Of a stretch of DNA of 17,913 bases, positions 13,893 to 17,913 are shown one piece after another. Source of the DNA: an uncultured Prevotella sp. (GTDB lineage Bacteria; Bacteroidota; Bacteroidia; Bacteroidales; Bacteroidaceae); assembly GCF_900549175.1 (NCBI RefSeq), contig NZ_URNN01000065.1, positions 1-17,913 of the forward strand, written 5' to 3'. The translations under genes and the position numbers were made by a program. Below the pieces are notes generated by a model. That model made no database searches, had not been told where the DNA came from, and saw only the letters and a program-made list of their open reading frames with translations. Within the stretch, counting starts at the first letter, position 1. Every line of letters starts with the position of its first letter.

Positions 13893-15434
13893 TTACTGCA
13901 GTTTCTTCAGCAGGCTGGCAATGCTCACCTTGTCCTCGATGATGCCGTTCAGCTCTGCTATGTTCACGCGCTCCTGCTCCATGGTGTCGCGGAAACGCAG
14001 CGTGACGGTGTTGTCCTTCAGCGTGTCGTAGTCGACGGTCACGCAGTAGGGTGTGCCTATTGCGTCCTGACGGCGGTAGCGTTTGCCAATGGTGTCCTTC
14101 TCGTCATACTGGCAGTTGAAGTGGAACTTCAGGTCGTTTATTATCTCGCGCGCCTTCTCCGGCAGTCCGTCCTTCTTCACCAGAGGCATCACGGCCAGCT
14201 TCACCGGAGCCAGGGCAGCCGGCAGCTTGAGCACGGTGCGCGTCTCGCCGTTCTCCAGTTTCTCCTCCTCGAACGAGTGGCACATGATGGACAGGAACAT
14301 GCGGTCAACGCCGATGGATGTCTCTATCACGTAGGGAGTGTAGCTTTCGTTGGTCTGCGGGTCGAAATACTTGATGCTCTTGCCCGAGAACTTCTCGTGC
14401 TGCGAGAGGTCGAAGTTGGTGCGGCTGTGTATGCCCTCCACCTCCTTGAATCCGAACGGCATGCGGAACTCGATGTCGGTGGCGGCGTTGGCGTAGTGGG
14501 CCAGCTTGTCGTGGTCGTGGAAACGGTAGTTCTCCGCGCCGAATCCCAGTGCCTGGTGCCATGCCATACGCGTCTGCTTCCACTTCGGGAACCAGTCGAG
14601 CTCGGTGCCGGGCTTGACGAAGAACTGCATCTCCATCTGCTCGAACTCGCGCATGCGGAAGATAAACTGGCGTGCAACAATCTCGTTGCGGAACGCCTTT
14701 CCTATCTGTGCTATGCCGAAGGGCACCTTCATGCGGCCCGTCTTCTGCACGTTGAGGTAGTTGACGAAGATGCCCTGTGCCGTCTCCGGACGCAGATACA
14801 CCTTCATGGCGCCGTCGGCCGAGGCTCCCATTTCGGTGGAGAACATGAGGTTGAACTGGCGTACGTCGGTCCAGTTCTTCGTGCCCGAGATGGGGTCTAC
14901 TATCTCCTCGTCTATTATAATCTGCTTGAGGGCCTCCAGATCCGGGCCCTGCATGGCGGCCGCGTAGCGCTCGTGCAGTGCGTCGCGCTTCTGTTTTGTC
15001 TCGAGCACGCGGGGGCTTGTGGCCAGATACTGCGCCTCGTCAAACGATTCGCCGAAGCGCTTGCGGGCCTTTGCCACCTCTTTCTCTATCTTTTCGTCGT
15101 ACTTTGCAATCTGGTCTTCGATGAGCACATCGGCGCGGTAGCGCTTCTTTGAGTCGCGGTTGTCGATGAGCGGGTCGTTGAAGGCATCCACGTGTCCCGA
15201 TGCCTTCCATATCGTGGGGTGCATGAAGATGGCGGAGTCGATGCCCACAATGTTCTCGTGAAGCAGCACCATGCTCTTCCACCAGTATTCCTTGATGTTG
15301 TTCTTCAACTCCACGCCGTTCTGACCGTAGTCGTACACGGCTCCCAGTCCGTCGTAGATATCGCTGCTGGGGAATACGAATCCGTATTCCTTGCAGTGGG
15401 AAACAATTTTCTTAAAAACGTCTTCTTGTGCCAT
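13893..15434 (-). CDS. glyQS: Glycine--tRNA ligase, single-chain (alpha2 dimer) type
   Basis: A 513-residue class II synthetase that charges tRNA-Gly in the cytoplasm. It is the homodimeric eukaryote/archaea-like form rather than the two-subunit alpha/beta enzyme. The start MAQEDVFKKIVSHCKEYGFVFPSSDIYDGLGAVYDYG is highly typical. Motif 2 is FRNEIVARQFIFRMREFEQME (about 248-268), and motif 3 contains GVDRMFLS (about 375-382). The C-terminal anticodon-binding domain starts near LPAALAPVKLAVMPLVKK and carries DAIGTPYCVTVDYDTL and DTVTLRFRD-type motifs. The frame extends 11 codons upstream, but the ATG at 15434 starts the conserved protein and lies 31 nt below a TAnnTTTG motif. An FKBP-type lipoprotein follows in the same operon. 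Confidence 0.97.
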   Translation of the reverse strand: MAQEDVFKKIVSHCKEYGFVFPSSDIYDGLGAVYDYGQNGVELKNNIKEYWWKSMVLLHENIVGIDSAIFMHPTIWKASGHVDAFNDPLIDNRDSKKRYRADVLIEDQIAKYDEKIEKEVAKARKRFGESFDEAQYLATSPRVLETKQKRDALHERYAAAMQGPDLEALKQIIIDEEIVDPISGTKNWTDVRQFNLMFSTEMGASADGAMKVYLRPETAQGIFVNYLNVQKTGRMKVPFGIAQIGKAFRNEIVARQFIFRMREFEQMEMQFFVKPGTELDWFPKWKQTRMAWHQALGFGAENYRFHDHDKLAHYANAATDIEFRMPFGFKEVEGIHSRTNFDLSQHEKFSGKSIKYFDPQTNESYTPYVIETSIGVDRMFLSIMCHSFEEEKLENGETRTVLKLPAALAPVKLAVMPLVKKDGLPEKAREIINDLKFHFNCQYDEKDTIGKRYRRQDAIGTPYCVTVDYDTLKDNTVTLRFRDTMEQERVNIAELNGIIEDKVSIASLLKKLQ

Positions 15435-15464
15435 AATAATTTTATAAATTTCGAAATCTGCCTG

Positions 15465-15472
15465 CAAAGATA
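15465..15472 (-). promoter_or_regulatory. Candidate -7 promoter motif for glyQS
   Basis: The minus strand reads TATCTTTG, an exact TAnnTTTG match 31 nt above the ATG. No strong -33 partner was found. Confidence 0.5.
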
Positions 15473-15556
15473 CCGTTTTTTAATTAAAGATATGGAGAAA
15501 TGATGCAAAAGTTTATAAAATTGCCACGGAGGCACGGCATTTCGTTAAATTTAAAT

Positions 15557-15564
15557 TAATTTTG
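15557..15564 (+). promoter_or_regulatory. Candidate -7 promoter motif for the sigma/anti-sigma pair
   Basis: TAATTTTG matches TAnnTTTG within a very AT-rich stretch that changes abruptly to GC-rich sequence. It lies 125 nt above the preferred sigma start, so the leader would be long and GC-rich. No -33 box is obvious. Confidence 0.4.
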
Positions 15565-15688
15565 CACGCAGACATATCCATGCCCCTCCGGCGGTGTCCG
15601 GCGGCCGCATCCGTGGCTGGGGGCAGGCGTAACGGCCCCGTGCGGCATGTTCCGGCCATGGTGTGTCGTGCAAAAACGATTCGGCAAG

Positions 15689-16180
15689 ATGAGCAGATTT
15701 GGAGAAGAAGAGTTCGAGACAATGTTTCGCGAGGAATACCGGCGGTGCCTTTTCACAGCCCTGCAGATTGTGGGCGACGCCGAAACCGGGCGCGACATTG
15801 TGAGCGACAGCTTTGCGGCCGTGTGGAAAAACCGCGACGAGATAGAGCCCGGCAGGATGCGCGGCTATCTGTATTCGTGCGTAAGAAACAAGGCCCTCAC
15901 CCAGCTGAAGCACATCCGCCGCACCGACAGCCCCATAGAAGCCGCCTCGGCGGCCGTGGCCGACGAGGGCGATGCCGACCTCATGCTGCGCGAAAGCCGC
16001 ATCGAAGCGGTGGAGCGCGAGCTCGGAACGCTGCCCGAGCGCACCCGTTACGTGCTCGAGCAGTGCTACTACAAGCGGCGTTCGTACCGCGACGTGGCCG
16101 ACGAGCTGGGCATATCCACCAACGGAATAAAGAAACACATAGTGAAGGCAATGGCCCATCTGCGCTCGGCTTTAACATAG
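15689..16180 (+). CDS. ECF-type RNA polymerase sigma-70 factor (Bacteroidetes type)
   Basis: A 163-residue ECF sigma factor. Region 2 spans about residues 7-75 (FETMFREEYRRCLFTALQIVGD, then DIVSDSFAAVWKNRDEI and MRGYLYSCVRNKALTQLKH). Region 4 spans about 106-158 with the helix-turn-helix YRDVADELGISTNGIKKHIVKAMAHLRS. It would direct RNA polymerase to a dedicated promoter set when released by its anti-sigma, encoded 67 nt downstream. In Bacteroidetes such pairs usually control TonB-dependent uptake loci. The frame continues to an ATG at 15647, but MSRFGEEEFE at 15689 matches the usual family start. Third codon positions are strongly GC-biased compared with the genes at 5-9 kb. Confidence 0.94.
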   Translation: MSRFGEEEFETMFREEYRRCLFTALQIVGDAETGRDIVSDSFAAVWKNRDEIEPGRMRGYLYSCVRNKALTQLKHIRRTDSPIEAASAAVADEGDADLMLRESRIEAVERELGTLPERTRYVLEQCYYKRRSYRDVADELGISTNGIKKHIVKAMAHLRSALT

Positions 16181-16247
16181 ATAAACATAATATAAGGTAC
16201 CCGAACGCCCGACTTAACCGTCTTATAGTCAACAAACCTGATGAAAA

Positions 16248-17279
16248 ATGAATATCGACGACAATAACATCAACGACCCGCAGCTTGACAGCCTGCTGCC
16301 CACAGCCGGCGAACAAGACATCATACGCTGCGCCTTCGCGCGCCGCGAAGCCGCTTCGGCCGACATCGACGCCGAGTGGCGCCGGCTCAGCCGCATCACC
16401 CGCCGGCGCAGCCGCCTGCGCCTCGGCTTCATTGCCGCCGCCGTGGCCGCCGCCTGCATGGCCGCCGTGGTGGTGCTTAATCTGCCCCACGCCGCCGATG
16501 AAGGGCAGGTGGCCGTGATAAGGCACATGGACATGCGCCCCGACATATCGCTTACCGACGCTGCCGGACGCGCCTACGATGTAGACACGGCGGGCGTAAC
16601 CTTTGCGGGAAAACCGCTTTCCGGCGCGCGCGCCACCATGATGTCGATGGCCACCCCGCGCGGGCGCGACTGCCATTTGACCCTGTCCGACGGCACGCGG
16701 GTGTGGCTCAACGGCGAGAGCGAGCTGCGTTTTCCGGCGGAGTTTTCCGGCGCACGGCGCGAGGTGTGGCTGCGCGGCGAGGCCTTTTTCGAGGTGACGA
16801 AAGACCCGCAGCATCCTTTCGTCGTTACGAGCGACTACTATTCGGCCACCGTGCTCGGCACGTCGTTCGACGCCCGTGCGTATTCTCCGGCCGACGCGAG
16901 CGTCACCCTGGTCGAGGGCAGCGTGCGCGTGAGTCCCGCAGGCAGCACGTCGGCCCTCGTGATCACGCCCGGGCGGATGGTCACGTTCGGCGCCGCCGGC
17001 ATGATGAACATGTCGGAAGTGGACGTATATCCCTGTCTTCAGCGCAAAGACGGCTACTTCTATTTCGAGCAGGCGTCGATGCTCGACATCATGATAGAGC
17101 TGGGCCGGTGGTACAACAAGACGGTGGTCTTCGAGGATACTGCCGCCATGAACACCATGCTCCACTTCGTTGCAAGCCGCAGCGACAGTCTCGCGACGGT
17201 GCTCGGACACATTGCCGAGCTTGACAATGTGGAGATAGAGTATACCGACGAGGACATTACGATAAGTCGGGCGGAATGA
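16248..17279 (+). CDS. FecR-family anti-sigma factor with DUF4974-like C-terminal domain
   Basis: A 343-residue single-pass membrane protein. Residues 1-~57 are cytoplasmic and charged (AEWRRLSRITRRRSRLR), and should hold the sigma. One membrane helix lies at about 59-79. The periplasmic FecR domain (about 132-228) shows the standard order: TPRGRDCHLTLSDGTRVWLN, ELRFPAEFSGARREVWLRGE, AFFEVTKDPQHPFVV, VLGTSFDARAY and VTLVEGSVRV. The end (about 265-340, YFYFEQASMLDIMIELGRWYNKTVVF) matches DUF4974, which contacts the signalling domain of a TonB-dependent receptor. It is paired with the sigma gene upstream. A terminator follows within 80 nt, so a receptor is not part of this transcript. A competing ATG at 16241 opens only an 8-codon frame. 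Confidence 0.93.
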   Translation: MNIDDNNINDPQLDSLLPTAGEQDIIRCAFARREAASADIDAEWRRLSRITRRRSRLRLGFIAAAVAAACMAAVVVLNLPHAADEGQVAVIRHMDMRPDISLTDAAGRAYDVDTAGVTFAGKPLSGARATMMSMATPRGRDCHLTLSDGTRVWLNGESELRFPAEFSGARREVWLRGEAFFEVTKDPQHPFVVTSDYYSATVLGTSFDARAYSPADASVTLVEGSVRVSPAGSTSALVITPGRMVTFGAAGMMNMSEVDVYPCLQRKDGYFYFEQASMLDIMIELGRWYNKTVVFEDTAAMNTMLHFVASRSDSLATVLGHIAELDNVEIEYTDEDITISRAE

Positions 17280-17356
17280 AAGTGTGGCGCGGATTCGCGC
17301 AGATTATATCATCTTTATGTATAATTCCGCCAGCAGGCTATGTATAGATTATTCTT

Positions 17357-17407
17357 AAAAAACCGCATTTCTTTTTTATGAAAATAGAAAAGTGATGCGG
17401 CTTTTTT
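17357..17407 (+). terminator. Rho-independent terminator after the anti-sigma gene
   Basis: CCGCAT (17363-17368) pairs with ATGCGG (17395-17400), and the stem extends through a CTTTT/AAAAG block after two mismatches. It is followed by a T-run (17402-17407). An A-run on the other side makes it potentially bidirectional. It starts about 80 nt after the anti-sigma stop. Confidence 0.75.
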
Positions 17408-17443
17408 GTCGTTTTACAACATGTTTTCCGGCCTGTTACAGTG

Positions 17444-17574
17444 CCGTTTGCGCCATTTCACACCCCGTTTGTGCCATTTCACACACCGTTTTGTGCCATA
17501 TCGCGTTGCAAAACGGCCTATATCGCGTTGCAAAACGGCCTATATTGCAAGGTAAAACAACCCATATTGCATCG
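17444..17574. repeat. Degenerate tandem array of about six 20-23 nt units
   Basis: The units drift from CCGTTTGCGCCATTTCACAC (17444-17463) through a mixed unit (17486-17508) to units of the type CAAAACGGCCTATATCGCG (17509-17530, 17531-17552 and a poorer copy to 17574). CCGTTTTG at 17486-17493 pairs with CAAAACGG at 17509-17516, so the array can also fold. A frame across it (17392-17637) encodes only repetitive low-quality peptide and is not considered a gene. Confidence 0.75.
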
Positions 17575-17797
17575 CAGGACGGCATTAACGTCATGGTGAC
17601 GGGGGACTCTCGGCGTTGTCGTTACGTAACTGTTTGAATGTCAGTGCATCCTGTTTTGATGTAAAAACCGCCGTTTTCGGCCTGTACGCCGCAAAAAAAT
17701 GTTTCGTGACGAATATCGAAGTGTTTTGTCGGAATAATTCCGAACGGTGGCGGTTCCGCCGTCCGGCGGTTGAAATACAGAATAAAAGGCATGGTCA

Positions 17798-17877
17798 TAT
17801 TTATTTTAAATGTTCCCCGTATTTATTTTAAATGTTCCCCGTATTTATTTTAAATGTATCCCGTATTTATTTTAAAG
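17798..17877. repeat. Direct tandem array with 22-nt period, 3.6 copies
   Basis: Copies start at 17798, 17820, 17842 and 17864 (the last partial). The core is TTTATTTTAAATG followed by TTCCCCG; the third copy has two base changes. With no unique spacers between copies this is a plain tandem repeat and not a CRISPR array. Confidence 0.85.
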
Positions 17878-17913
17878 TTACATCATATTTACAGGTACGC
17901 CCCGTAGGGGCAG

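Larger units (their letters stand above)
17280..17913. other. Non-coding, repeat-rich right end
   Basis: These 634 nt hold no supported gene. In order they contain a terminator (17357-17407), an array of degenerate 20-23 nt units (17444-17574), an unremarkable stretch, an array of 22-nt units (17798-17877), and a small GCCCC-GTA-GGGGC hairpin at 17899-17911 at the very edge. The GTAGGGGCAG ending resembles the GTAGGGACAG start of the inner arms at 13117. Confidence 0.65.

Noticed and set aside
13818..15152. Plus-strand 444-codon frame opposite glycyl-tRNA synthetase
   Set aside because: Antisense shadow; the synthetase on the minus strand is unmistakable.
15981..17210. Minus-strand 409-codon frame opposite FecR and sigma
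   Set aside because: It results from high GC content; the plus-strand genes carry clear FecR and sigma motifs.
17392..17637. 81-codon plus frame across the right-end repeats
   Set aside because: The peptide merely mirrors the nucleotide repeat and begins inside the terminator stem.
17798..17877. CRISPR array
   Set aside because: Copies are contiguous with a 22-nt period and no unique spacers, and no cas genes are nearby.

Overview
The window looks like chromosome of a Bacteroidales bacterium (Bacteroides/Prevotella type). The evidence is the Bacteroidetes-style -7 motif TAnnTTTG upstream of several genes, weak or absent Shine-Dalgarno sites, signal peptides cleaved before Gln or at lipobox Cys, a lipoprotein histidine kinase with a LytTR partner, a propeller-type membrane sensor, a Ser-type sulfatase, and an ECF sigma/FecR pair with a DUF4974-like tail. 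Assignment to species is not possible from sequence reading alone.

Layout. 1-60 is a short tandem repeat in front of a secreted TPR protein (74-760, +), which converges on an MgtC/SapB membrane protein (767-1432, -). A likely two-gene + operon follows: a Cys-motif flavoprotein (1664-2287) and an EamA/DMT permease (2306-3292). The end of the permease overlaps by 107 nt, antisense, the end of a His-rich zinc-type CDF exporter (3186-4133, -). Next on the minus strand are a secreted Cys-rich protein of unknown function (4312-4830) and a large lipoprotein propeller sensor split in two frames at an (AT)6 repeat (5237-8400). A perfect 48-bp palindrome lies between those two.

A minus-strand cluster at 8768-13014 reads sulfatase, then TPR/LytS-type histidine kinase, then LytTR response regulator, with gaps of 46 and 16 nt and no visible internal promoter. 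A nested inverted-repeat element (about 13085-13239) separates it from the minus-strand pair glycyl-tRNA synthetase then FKBP-type isomerase lipoprotein (13252-15434). Reading away from glyQS on the plus strand are an ECF sigma factor (15689-16180) and a FecR-type anti-sigma (16248-17279), both visibly GC-rich. They end in an intrinsic terminator, and the last 500 bases are non-coding with two different arrays of about 22-nt repeats.

How it fits together. The window holds three membrane-linked signalling systems: the propeller sensor, the lipoprotein TPR kinase with LytTR regulator, and sigma/FecR. In Bacteroidetes such systems commonly control outer-membrane nutrient uptake or glycan use. 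The sulfatase upstream of the kinase suggests sulfated-glycan sensing, but no SusC/SusD pair or sulfatase maturase is inside the window. The most notable observation is the (AT)n tract, where loss of one unit would rejoin the propeller sensor into one 1053-residue protein. That is consistent with phase variation, a recent mutation or a sequencing error.
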